DNA from: Pseudisothecium myosuroides
Taxonomy: Eukaryota > Streptophyta > Bryopsida > Hypnales > Lembophyllaceae
DNA length: 64,000 bases
Direction of reading: 5' to 3'
Assembly (NCBI GenBank): GCA_951799445.1
Contig: OX637292.1
Coordinates: forward strand, 19,843,296-19,907,295
Position numbers and translations under genes: made by a program. The notes under the pieces were generated by a model. It was given only the letters and a program-made list of their open reading frames with translations, did not search any database and was not told the origin of the DNA. Of this stretch, positions 14,441 through 25,163 are shown in pieces. Position 1 is the first letter of the stretch, and every line of letters begins with the position of its first letter.

Positions 14441-14870
14441 GTAACCCTTGAAGGACCATTGTTTATTTGAGGGTCAAATGTGATTTTGGACAGGTACTTA
14501 CGGGCTGAATTTTTGTCCTAATTTTTTTTTAAATTTGAAGATAGAAAAAATAATTATTTGTATGGGAATATAAATTTTTTTTCCAATTGATGCCCGAGAA
14601 CAAAAGTTAAGTTCAAATTAGCTCAAAACAAGGAAATAGGGCCGGAGGAAAAAAAATTTAGGAATTTGAATTTTATTTCCTCATACATTATATTTTTGTG
14701 CACTTGGAAATCTTTCATTAATTCCATTTGGATTTGTTACGAGGAAATTATGGACAATCGTGTTTTTCGGACGGTTAGAGCATTTTCTTAAAAAGTAGCT
14801 TGTAGGATTCATTTCTAATTGTAATCTTTCCAATTTTAAAAAAGAAGTTCTATATGGTTTAGTATTTAGT
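14441..14870 (-). mobile_element. Truncated TTAA-flanked repeat (copy 3)
   Basis: The segment begins TAACCCTTGAAGGACC and continues through diverged versions of the GGACAGGTACTTACGGGCTG and GATTTGTTACGAGGAA blocks of the 11.8-kb family, in reverse orientation. Similarity fades near 14,870, before the other end would be reached, so this is an older, 3'-truncated copy. Confidence 0.5.
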
Positions 14871-14958
14871 ATTTTTAATCATTTTCTACTTCTTTTTACT
14901 TACTATTTTTTTCCTATTGTTGCACAATTCCAAATGATTTGAAATTTTTCAAGCATGT

Positions 14959-15485
14959 ACACATTGGTAGAACTAGCATATATTTTTTTGTGTGATTTTT
15001 TTGAATTTGAAATTTGGCACACATGTTATTGACATAGAGATTCTTTCATCATAAAAATTTCATGGTAAATAAACAATTTTTCACCTTGGGATAGTGTCAA
15101 AGTTGGTAGTAGTGAAATTGTTTTTCACAACTACACATATTGGGAGACTTTGAATATCTATTTTTGTGGGGGTCTTTTGAACTTGAAATTTTTCACACAT
15201 GTAATCAACATATAGATGGTCCTATGCCAAAAATTTCATAGAAAAACAAAAACATTTCAGTCCTTGGGAGGGTGTCAAATTTGGCAGTAGTGAAAACAAT
15301 TTCATGGCTATACATGTTGAGAGATTTCAAATATCTTTTTTTGTGTAAATCATCTGGCCTTGAAATTTGGTACACATATAATTAACTTAAAGATGATGCT
15401 ATAATAAAATTCTCATAGTCAAAGATCAATTTTTGAGCCCTCGGGAGGCTGTTAAAGTTGGCAGCACTGAAATTTCCTTCACTGC
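14959..15485. repeat. Diverged ~176-bp tandem repeat, three units
   Basis: Units start near 14,959, 15,133 and 15,311. Each carries an ACACATxTTG...ATATCTTTTTTTGTG stretch, then a CTTGAAATTTGGTACACAT-like block, then a TTGGGAGGGTGTCAAATTTG-like block. The units are clearly related but heavily diverged. The array lies directly left of the long hairpin at 15.8 kb. No protein is encoded. Confidence 0.65.
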
Positions 15486-15794
15486 GATTTCGAAACACTA
15501 TTTTGATTGGGACCCCACTGTACAACTTTGTTTGGTTTCTTAGGGGGGAAGTAATTTATTGCAACTTTCAACTTTGTAAACAAAAATTACAAATATTTTA
15601 GATTTAGTCTTGTATTGTGCAATTCTACATAAGTATTGCAATAGTTATAAGGTTTTCAATTTTGGAAGTAAACTTAGGTTGGCAATCTAAGCACTTAGAA
15701 ATTTTGCATCTTTTTTAAAAGAAGGACTTGTCCTTACTAGGATAATCTATCCAAAAATAATCAATATTCCATTTTGATTAATGAAATGAAAGTT

Positions 15795-16855
15795 ACAGTG
15801 ACAACCGAAACCGAGTACTATTGTGAAACGTTTTCATTCAAACAACCATACCGTAAGCATCAATGGACAAAGTCCAAAAGTGTATATACAAAAGTTGTAG
15901 TGTATGACATGCTACACATTACCATGGAAGTTTGAAGAAAAAAATAGTTGTGATTTGAAAGAAAATCAATTTCAAAGTTAGCCATGTCTAAAACTCAGTT
16001 TTGTTCAACATGATTTGGAATTCTTTTATTTTTGTCAATTTTTTTTAGAACTCTGAAAAAACTTTTTGTGCCTTGGCATGTTGGTATACATCATTTCAAA
16101 TTGTTGTACCTAAAAATTGAAGGAAATTGCCATTTATAGAATTTAAAACACCGATAGTTTGACAAACATACAAATGATGTTTGTTCTCACAATATTTGAT
16201 TTCTTTTTTGGAATTGAGAGTATGGGATAGCATTAGCCATTGTAGAGAGAGCATAGGTTGCAATATGGACCAAAAGAAGTTGAATTTAAAAATGCATTAT
16301 ACAATTGCGAAATATAAATCGAATGCATTGTCAAATTCAACAAATATTTCAAATGCAAAGGCACAAAGATGTAACAATGGTCCATATTGCAACCTATGCT
16401 CTCTCTACAATGGCTAATGCTATCCCATACTCTCAATTCCAAAAAAGAAATCAAATATTGTGAGAACAAACATCATTTGTATGTTTGTCAAACTATCGGT
16501 GTTTTAAATTCTATAAATGGCAATTTCCTTCAATTTTTAGGTACAACAATTTGAAATGATGTATACCAACATGCCAAGGCACAAAAAGTTTTTTCAGAGT
16601 TCTAAAAAAAATTGACAAAAATAAAAGAATTCCAAATCATGTTGAACAAAACTGAGTTTTAGACATGGCTAACTTTGAAATTGATTTTCTTTCAAATCAC
16701 AACTATTTTTTTCTTCAAACTTCCATGGTAATGTGTAGCATGTCATACACTACAACTTTTGTATATACACTTTTGGACTTTGTCCATTGATGCTTACGGT
16801 ATGGCTGTTTGAATGAAAACGTTTCACAATAGTACTCAGTTTTGGTTGTCATTGT
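15795..16855. repeat. Near-perfect long inverted repeat (477-bp arms, 107-bp loop)
   Basis: Bases 15,795-16,271 pair with 16,379-16,855 without gaps, and I see only a handful of mismatches, mostly near the outer ends. The unpaired centre is 16,272-16,378. The arms carry a mirrored 78-codon open frame on each strand, which is just the palindrome read twice and not evidence for a protein. No terminal motif or target-site duplication of a known DNA transposon was recognised. A transcript across it would form a ~475-bp duplex. Confidence 0.92.
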
Positions 16856-19800
16856 ATGTCAAATTTATGTTGTTTATATGTGTCAATACTTTAGAAAAGG
16901 AATTATGACAAGTTTAATTTTGTAAACAATCAATGCATCTATTTTACCAAAAGAACTCTAAAGTTGTTTATTGACCTTAATTTTTGATAGTTTTAGAAAA
17001 AAATGAATCCATTGAGTGTAGATTGCCTACGAAAATGTTTCTACCATTGAAATTGACATTTCAAAGAAAAATAGTTAGTTTAGTGTTTCTTGTTGGTTAG
17101 AACAACCTTCTCTTTAAAAAAAGAATTCAAAAATGAAAATGAAAAATTATTTTTTAAATTTGGTTTTTGGTAGTCTCACCTTATTTCCTCAAATTGAATT
17201 TTTTTTCCTCTTACAATAGAGGATGTACAAAAAATTTAGTAAATTTTTTGAAAATGAACCTTCACCTCTTTAATGAATTGAATTACACTTCTTTTTAGAA
17301 ATTCTAGCATGGCAGTCTTACAATTGGCAAAAACATTATTCCTAATTTTGAGAGGATATGATTCAACAAGATACCTAAGAGTTTTTAGAACTGAGTTTAC
17401 TAAATAAATATAAATAAATAAATAAGTAAACATCACTTCATTTTTAGATCTTTTGGTATATCATTTTACTGAAAACAATCAAAAAATTATAAAGTTATTT
17501 AATTTCTTCAAAAAAAATAGATGTCACTTAAAAAAATGTTGTAAAATAGGAGGTCTATAAACCATCCCTTCAAGAGTATCCACTTCATCAATGACAATAA
17601 TAGATTTTTTAAATTAAATTAATTTTTTTTTTAGAACAAATGGAAAGAGTCATTACATTAAAACAAGAATCCAAAGTACGTAGCAACCAAGCCAATAAGG
17701 TTGGAAATGAAGAGATATGAGCATAATATGAAGGGAACTAACAAGAAAAACAATCTAATTGAAAGAGCAAGAAGCGGACCCTTCTTGCTCCAAATAATAC
17801 TAGCACCAACCCTGTGAGCCAAGATTGGGGATTTAAGCCAAATCCTATCACATTTAGCCCAAATCATCTTATTGTCTTGCGGCCATTCCTAGTGTCCAAG
17901 GCCGTTTTTGAACTTCTAGGAATTTGCTCTAAATTGAACAAAAAATCAACATTTTGATAAATTGTATCAATTTTTTTAAATTGTAATTGTACATATTCAA
18001 ATTAGACATGTTAGAGATCACATAGGAAAAGAAAACACAACAACATCACCTATCTATTGAAAGATTTTAATGTTTGAACATGAGGGTGTTAAAACTGCAA
18101 AAATGACTTGAAGTCTTTTAATCTTCTTTTCACATGCCAAATCTAAAAAGTTGGTCACCAAAAAAACATGGGGTTAAAGTACCTAACATGCATAACCCCA
18201 ATCAATTTACGACTTCTCAAAATCTACTCTACAATTTTTTTAAATGAATTTCTAAGGGAATTTTTTCTCCAAGCTCTAGTGTATTTGAGGCTCATTTCCA
18301 AGAGCCTTCAACACTACAAAAGTTAAGATTGCAATGGACACCCTTGCACAAAATCTTGAGTAGAAAAATTATAATCAATCATTTTCAAAATCAGATTTTT
18401 GACATTAAAACTAGACTTCTAAATGAAATTTTTTTAAATATAAATTATTAAAAATAGGAACTTAGTTAGGTTTTATTTAACTTCAAAGTATTGTTGACAC
18501 CAAAATTTGGTGCCTTGGGCATTTAGGGGTTAACCCCAAGTTGAGTATCTGGCTAAGCCACCCAACCTAAATCTAGGAGAGCATCCCAACCAGTTTTTTG
18601 TGTAAATTCCAGAGGCCAACGATTTTGGGAAGAAATTTTATTGTTGTGAGAGAAATCCATATGATCCTGAGAGAGGATAGTAATAGATATTTTAAAGAAT
18701 ATGTCATTCATTCTTTGACAGGGGCTCGGGGAGGTCACTTCCCTTTATGTTTTGTAACCACGTGCATTAACCATATATTTGTTTGGGGGCTATTTACCTA
18801 GTAATTGTGATTTTAAGGGACCCTTTTAGTAGAAAAAAAGCTATTTGGTCTTAATTTTAAGCACCTTATAGGTAATTATAAATGAAAATATAGCTTAATT
18901 CTTGGCACGCTATAGTACTTATAAGTTGTAGGAGTTTTTTTTTGTTTGATAATGAAGGATTTTAGGATGAATGTTTGGTGTGAAAACATCCTACTTACAT
19001 TAAAAAATTAGGATCAAACTCAAAGGCAACATGAAACAATCAGTAATTGATTAACCATTTAATCCATAACTTCCTAAACAACCAGAATGTGATTACTTTA
19101 GTTTTTGAAGTGTTTTTTCTATTATTAAAAATAATTAGATGAAGTTGCACTTGAAGTGATGCTTTGAAGAATTAAATTGGCTATCAGTGTGTGCGGTTAG
19201 ATTTTTATATCAAGCTATTGTGGATTTTTTTTTAAATCCCAAAACATAGGTGGTTGGGTACTTGGACAAAAAAGTCAATAGGTTGGGAGGATTTGGCCAA
19301 TGAAAGAGTAGCATATGAAAGGATAAGCCTAGATTGAAGATAGTGTTTTGACTCTAACTTGAAATACACATTTTTTTATACAATTTTCACTCTTTTAATA
19401 AAAAAAATTTCACATTATGTTTTTTAGACTTTCCTTTTGATCAATCATTTCCTATTGTTGGAATTCTCATCACATTTGATCTAATTGACATTTCATATTA
19501 CACTCACTAAAATATTTAATTTGAAGATGTTGGTGTGACAAGGTCATTATCTTACATTTTATAGGCCCAAAAATTATGAAATTTGTTACTATAAACTTCC
19601 AACTTGTAAACACTCCAATTTAAGTTATAACAAGTTGCCAATTTTCTACAATGTTTCACGTTACTTGAAGGCAATTAAATTAGGAACTTTTAATAATATC
19701 TATATCAACAATCAAATCTTGTTTTACATCTCATCATATATATTGTATTAACCCTCTAATAGTCAAGCAAGCACATTGTGATCATTTGTCACTATACTTT

Positions 19801-19888
19801 TATTTTTGAAAATTGAACTAAAATTCTATTTAACTCAAAAGTCATTCTCACTCATTAACTTCACAATAATTATGTGTGAGTCTATTAC
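16856..19888. other. Gene-free AT-rich region
   Basis: No supportable gene. At 17,600-17,880 the minus strand has a short frame around 17,658-17,867 (starting MIWAKCDRIWLK) followed by an A-rich tail. It could be the decayed 3' end of a LINE-like retroposon, but it is too short to assign. Near 18,517-18,534 the sequence GGGCATTTAGGGGTTAA matches the right end of the TTAA/CCCCTAAA family, but no matching left end was found. Confidence 0.5.
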
Positions 19889-20077
19889 CACTACAAGAGA
19901 AAGGGGTGTTTTAAGTAGTGTCCTAGACATCACGTCTTTTAAGTAACGTCTTTTAAGTAAGTTTTTAAGTAAAATTTTACTAAAAAGATTGTTTTTTTAG
20001 TAAAATTTTACTTAAAAACTTACTTAAAAGACGTGATGTCTAGGACACTACTTAAAACACCCCTTTCTCTTGTAGTG
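19889..20077. mobile_element. CACTA-type MITE, complete fold-back copy
   Basis: The 189-bp element begins CACTACAAGAGAAAGGGGTG and ends with its reverse complement. It is flanked by the 3-bp direct repeat TAC (19,886-19,888 and 20,078-20,080). Both halves are almost completely complementary and contain repeats of the type CGTCTTTTAAGTAA. CACTACAAGA is the well-known start of plant CACTA transposons. The element is non-coding. A shortened relative lies at 50,386-50,499. Confidence 0.88.
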
Positions 20078-21474
20078 TACTCTTGATATAAATGGTTGCA
20101 ACAAAGAGGAGATGATATCAAAAACTGATGAATCTCTTTACTTTTAGTTTTGAATTTTAACCAAAATTTTATTTAACTCTAAAAGCACACATCCTCAAAA
20201 ATCTCATTTTTGAATGTGCATAATCCGGTTCAAATACACACTATGATCTTCCAATTCCACCATTGAATGATTTGACAAAATACCCCCACTCCAATTGAGA
20301 ATACAATTGTACAGCTAATTTCTACTTTAATCCACTTTAATTTGTTGGAATCAATCTTGATAGAAAAGTGCCTGAAATCTAATGCATCTAGCTACAATAT
20401 TGAAAGCGTTAAATGGTTAAAAATCTATTATTTCTCATTCCTCCATTAGAGAGATTAGTGATTATATCCATCCTAAAATTAATTTTTTCTCTTCTCTGAT
20501 TTTATTCACACTAATTTATATCTACTTTTTTTTAAATCACAAGATTTTTCAATACCCTATTTTACATATAATGATGTTTCAAGAATTAAATCTAGGCTAA
20601 AGTAGATCCAAATCATTTATAAATTTTTCCTCCAATGAATAAAAAGCACCCTATAGTTTAACTCATATGGTTTTCTACTTTTCGCAGAGTAACCTCCCCG
20701 AGGATAGGGGACACATTTAGAAGTCGGGCAATTTATGGACATGTATAAAAAAAATAGACAAATTTTTTCTTTTGAAATGCTTATACAAAAATTCAGCCTA
20801 TTAATCATGGATTAGCATTAACCCACTACTCCTATTGCCTAGTTGAACTATAGTGGCAGTCACATAAAAACATGAGCATATTATCAATTTATTCTTCAAC
20901 CTGGCTTGATAGTTATGAAATTTTGTTTCATTAGTTTAAAAAAAAATGGTTTGATACCAATCAAGGCCTTTAGTCCACTCACTTCAATTAATAATTGCCC
21001 AATCTCTTTACAATACTAGCTTATTAGCTTCTTTGCTACTACGAAGCAACTCCAGCTTGGAATTCGATATGACGGATTTTTTGGGTTTAAATAGTGATTA
21101 TTTACATTCAATCACTTAATTTAATACAACTTTGATTTCCAATGCTTAACTAAGTTATACTATGCATGAGTCAAAATCATGATTCGACCTTCTTTGCACT
21201 TCATGTGGGCCTCCACTCCTATCTCCTATCTTCTATTTCACAAAAATGGATGATTGATGGATGACAGCTTCAAAGAGGGAAAGCCCTCTGTGCAAGCTAC
21301 TGAATGTTATGAAAGCTTAATTTTATTGTTGTACTTAAAACTCAACTCCATTAGTTTTCAACATTTCCATAATAATAAGATTTCAGTAGTATCCACAAGC
21401 GAAGAAACTAATGCTAATTCATATGTGATTAGTCATAGGCATGTGTAAGATAAGGTAAAACAGACCATTACGGA
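20078..21474. other. Gene-free AT-rich region
   Basis: Nothing supportable is seen. Open frames are short and have no domain signature or splice partners. Confidence 0.5.
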
Positions 21475-21915
21475 TAGAAGACCCATTGTGGACACCTACA
21501 AATGACCCCATTATGAATTTCTTCCACCCCATTATGGTTTTCATCCAGTGAATGAGATTTGGGCCACAATCAATGTCTTAGCTAATCGGAATGGAGTGAT
21601 TAGTGACCACAATAGGAAACTTCCATCTTTTTAGTGCTAATTCATTGTAGGAAGTGATTGTTTTAGGGCTTCCATGTTTGAAAATATTGTAATTGCTTTA
21701 GGTGAGTAAGATGACCGTTATGGATATAGTTTTTGTTGGTTTTGGATTAGTCTAGAGACTCTTTTAGGCCACGATGGGCTGCACCTTCAAAACTTCATAT
21801 CAAATTCACACTTTGTCAAAAAAATATAACTTCAATTGCTCTCGCCATTTCTATCACTTGTCTTTATGTGGAAAAAAAATTAAAAAAATTCAGCAATGAC
21901 ATGAGGGCCGCAAAC
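21475..21915 (+). repeat. Dispersed repeat, copy A (decayed coding-like)
   Basis: The segment aligns with 48,770-49,190 along most of its length. Shared blocks include GAGATTTGGGCCACAATCAA, AATATTGTAATTGCTTTAGG and TTTTTGTTGGTTTTGGA. In one frame both copies translate to NEIWATINVL followed by NGVxSD, which suggests a common coding ancestor, but each copy soon runs into stops. The family was not recognised. The right end touches the putative Harbinger-like insertion at 21.94 kb. Confidence 0.55.
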
Positions 21916-22689
21916 TCCCTATTCTGTAGCTTACTAAGGGCATCTCCATTGGTTCACTCTAAACGGTTCCTTCAAAGGGTTTCCCATGCCCTTAAGCAAA
22001 ACAAGGACCCACCAGTTGCAGCCTGTCATTATTTTCAACACCGGTCACTGAAAGTTTTTGTCACGACACTTGAAGCTCCCGTCCCTTGCATGTTTGACTC
22101 TAGGCACGGCACTGAAAAGAAGACCGAGTCTCAACACGTCTTCCAATGGTGCCGCATGGGGGCGCAGTTCGGGCAGGAGGAACAACTGCCCATCGAGCGA
22201 GCCATAGCAAGTGTTTTTTCCATTTTGAGACCGGGATGACATTTACACTTAAATTTTTTGTTGAGGCCCCACCAATTCACCAAGAAGACATTTAAACTTA
22301 CAATTTAAAGTTAGGACTCATCAATTGTCCACGAAGAGATTTAAATTTAAGATTTTTTGTTCTTGGTTCCATTTTGAGACCAAGAAGAGATTTGAATTTC
22401 TTTTCTTGGTTCCATTTGGGGACCAAGAAGAGATTTAAACTCTTTTTATTTTTTTCATGGACTTATCAATTGACCAAGAATCAACTTAAACTTTCAATTT
22501 GAAATTAGAACTCATCAATTGACCAAGATAGTGGAAACAATATGAGAATAGTGAGTTTGTTTGGATTTAAAATCCCTAAACCGAAATAGTACTCTTTTCC
22601 AATATGAATTCATTATATTTAGATGTTTCAAGTTTCATATTTATTGGAATTCATATTTAAAAAGAAAATACTATTTTGATTACTTTTGA

Positions 22690-23480
22690 TTTGAATTCTG
22701 TTAAAACATGAAAGTGTGTTGAGGTGCGTTGAGGTGGACCTCAACCCGCCTCAACTCACATTTTAGTTTTTCTTTTGATCTCAATTCAAATACAAAAAAG
22801 TAAAAGTGTGTTGAGGTGTGTTGAGGTGGACCTCAACCCACCTCAACACACTTTTACTTTTTATTTTGATCTCAATTCAAATACAAAAAAGTAAAAGTGT
22901 GTTGAGGTGTGTTGAGGTAGACCTCAACCCACCTCAACCTACTTTTTAGTTTTTATTTTGAACTCAATTCAAATACAAAAAAGTAAAAGTGTGTTGAGGT
23001 GGGTTGAGGTGGACCTCAACCCACCTCAACCCACCTCAACCCACCTCAACCCACCTCAACCCACCTCAACCCACCTCAACCCACTTTTTAGTTTTTCTTT
23101 TGATCTCAATTCAAACACAAAAAAGTAAAAGTGTGTTGAGGTGTGTTGAGGTAGACCTCAATCCACCTCAACCTACTTTTTAGTTTTTATTTTGATCTCA
23201 ATTCAAATACAAAAAAGTAAAAGTGTGTTGAGGTGGGTTGAGGTGGACCTCAACCCACCTCAACACACTTTTTAGTTTTTCTTTTGATCTCAATTCAAAT
23301 ACAAAAATATAAAAGTGTGTTGAGGTGGGTTGAGGTCTACCTCAACACACATTTTAGTTTTTCTTTTGATCTCAATTCAAATACAAAAAGTAAAAGTGTG
23401 TTGAGGTGGGTTGAAGTGGACCTCAACCCACCTCAACACACTTTTAGGTTTTTCTTTTGATCTCAATTCAAATACAAAAA
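22690..23480. repeat. ~92-bp minisatellite with internal hairpins
   Basis: About eight units start with AAAGTGTGTTGAGG near 22,711, 22,803, 22,894, 22,986, 23,128, 23,220, 23,312 and 23,393. Each contains GTTGAGGTGG facing CCACCTCAAC, so every unit can form a stem of roughly 20 bp. The units are joined by a TTTTGATCTCAATTCAAATA spacer. The unit at 22,986 is about 50 bp longer because CCACCTCAAC is itself repeated in tandem around 23,020-23,085. It lies inside the candidate Harbinger-type element. Confidence 0.9.
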
Positions 23481-23701
23481 AGCTCCTAGTTTGCACCTCA
23501 AAAAGAGCTCCCATGTTTGTGCCTCCGTTTCTCTAATAGGACCTGTGTTCATCAGAACTTTTTGGTCTCACAACAGTCCGGTGCTCGATGCCTGGTACTT
23601 GACCGGTGTTAATTTCCACAACCGCAAGAGTTGAAGAAACCTGACAGGTCGTATTGTGACTGGTGGGTCTCTCCAACAATGCCGGTCCTGCTTGGGTGTC
23701 T

Positions 23702-23855
23702 GACACCCGAGTCACTAGCTCCCACCGGAAGCCAGGCCGTGCGGGCGCTAACCGGTGGTGGGGATGTGGCTTGGGAGGGCGGAGGGTTGTGATCAAACCC
23801 CGGTTGGACCCACCGCTTGGAGCCGGCTGCCCGGCACTCAGTCTCCTGCCCGCGC
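23702..23855 (-). repeat. GC-rich inverted duplicate, left copy
   Basis: This segment is the reverse complement of 24,636-24,795, with few differences. It is strikingly GC-rich against its AT-rich surroundings. Read on the minus strand it contains GGGGTTTGATCAC, close to the polymerase III B-box (GGTTCGANNCC) in the T-arm of tRNA genes. A tRNA-derived SINE origin is possible but not shown, since no clear A-box or tail was found. Confidence 0.6.
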
Positions 23856-24635
23856 ACACTTGGTTCGGTCTTCACAAAAGTTCAGAGTAAAAACAACTAG
23901 AGAAGTTTCAGTTACTGCAGGTTGCTAAGCTCAGAGTTTTGCGAACTCTCGATCAAGCTCAGGCATGCCTGAGCACCATGAGCAGAGTTTTTTATTTCAT
24001 TATTTTCAAGCAATGCAAAAGGTGATCGATCTTCACTTGGAGTTCTTTACACCCGTAGGCATGGATAAAGGCAAAGATGAAAGAGTTACATTTGATTCCA
24101 GAAAAACAAAAAGAAAATGTTGCAGTACATTGTTTCGTTTGGGACGAATGTATGCACGTTTGGGTAAGACGGTGAAATCGTCCGTCAAAATGAACCATGA
24201 AATTTGTTTGCACCTAAGGTTTTACCATTGGCGGCTGAATTTGTAACTACTTCAAAATGGCATGTGAAGCTTTTGGTACAATGTTTTGGTAGATGCTCTG
24301 GTAGAGGATTTCATTTTTGCGTCTCTTACCTGTACTCTGTAATTTTCTTTACAACTTTTGAATATGACTTCACCATTTTCACTACAGTTTCATTACAATT
24401 TTGTCATCATACCGAGAGATTACTACCTACAAAAGAATCTCATGGCAATTCTGTAAGCACGAAATCAGATAACAATTCTGTCACCACGGAATCTGTCCCA
24501 GTCATTTTCTTAAAAAATACCTATACACACAAAGTAAGCAGCTTATTCAATCTCCAAGATACTTGTCACTAGGGGTTGCAACAAAAGAAAAATCTGCACA
24601 ATGAAATTTCTCACGGTTTCCCGCAGTGATTGTTT

Positions 24636-24795
24636 GCGCGCAGGCAGGAGAATGAGTGCCGGGCAGCCGGCTCCAAGCGGTGGGTCCAACCGGGGTTTGA
24701 TCCCAACCCTCCGCCCTCCCAAGCCACATCCCACCACCGGTTAGCGCCCGCACGGCCTGGCTTCCGGTGGGAGCTAGTGACTTGGGTGTCCTACA
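24636..24795 (+). repeat. GC-rich inverted duplicate, right copy
   Basis: Plus-strand partner of the segment at 23.7 kb. It contains GGGGTTTGATCCCAACCC, which matches the B-box consensus with one change. The two copies flank about 0.8 kb of unrelated DNA and face each other. Several overlapping open frames cross both copies because GC-rich DNA lacks stops; none is taken as a gene. Confidence 0.6.
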
Positions 24796-25086
24796 CACTC
24801 CAAATTAATAGTAGCGCGTCGGATTTGTGGAGAACTGGTGGAGATGCCCTAAGTCAGCACCCCAAAGCACCCGAGTCAAGCCCGCGCACGAACTCCCGTC
24901 GTGTCGTAAAGAAATTCCAACCTGTGCTCAATCGCCACTCCTCGATCCCGCACCTCATCAATCGGTCAATTACGGTGGCCAGCAGCACGATCTCCTCCAC
25001 TTCCACAATTCTCCTTTCGCCAATTCCTTAATCGTCTTGCATCTCTCGCGATCAGCTCACACATCTTTCTCAGCTCGCGCATTTGC

Positions 25087-25150
25087 GCATTCTCGCATTC
25101 CCGCATTCTCGCATTCCCGCATTCTCGCATTCTCGGATTCTCGGATTCCT
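25087..25150 (+). repeat. 8-bp tandem repeat in kinase 5' leader
   Basis: Eight contiguous 8-mers of the forms GCATTCTC, GCATTCCC and GGATTCTC/GGATTCCT end 13 bp before the start codon of the sphingosine kinase. The repeat probably lies in the 5' untranslated leader. It is open in frame with the kinase, but I see no ATG upstream in that frame, so the usual start remains 25,164. Confidence 0.9.
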
Positions 25151-25163
25151 CGAGCCCTTGGCC

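Larger units (their letters stand above)
21938..24849. mobile_element. Candidate PIF/Harbinger-type nonautonomous element
   Basis: GGGCATCTCCATTGGTTC at the left end is matched in inverted orientation by GAACTGGTGGAGATGCCC at the right end. Both are flanked by TAA (21,935-21,937 and 24,850-24,852). GGG-starting inverted ends with a 3-bp TAA/TTA duplication are typical of PIF/Harbinger. The interior has no transposase; it consists of GAAGAGATTTAAA-type short repeats, a minisatellite and two inverted GC-rich segments. Terminal similarity extends only about 18 bp, so a chance pairing of two independent ends is possible. The right end lies about 315 bp upstream of the sphingosine kinase ATG. Confidence 0.5.

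Noticed and set aside
16181..16469. Two overlapping 78-codon frames on opposite strands with the same first ~30 and last ~10 residues
   Set aside because: They are the same palindrome read from both sides, with no domain, codon bias or splice partner.
17658..17867. 69-codon minus-strand frame followed by an A-rich tail, possible LINE 3' end
   Set aside because: It is too short, with no endonuclease or reverse-transcriptase motif and no target duplication identified.
21868..22239. 123-codon plus-strand frame
   Set aside because: It crosses the left boundary of the candidate Harbinger-like element, lacks a recognisable domain, and its second half overlaps an equally open minus-strand frame.
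23533..25031. Several overlapping 80-130 codon frames on both strands
   Set aside because: They lie in GC-rich inverted segments where stop codons are scarce, mirror each other between the two copies, and have no splice-linked exons.
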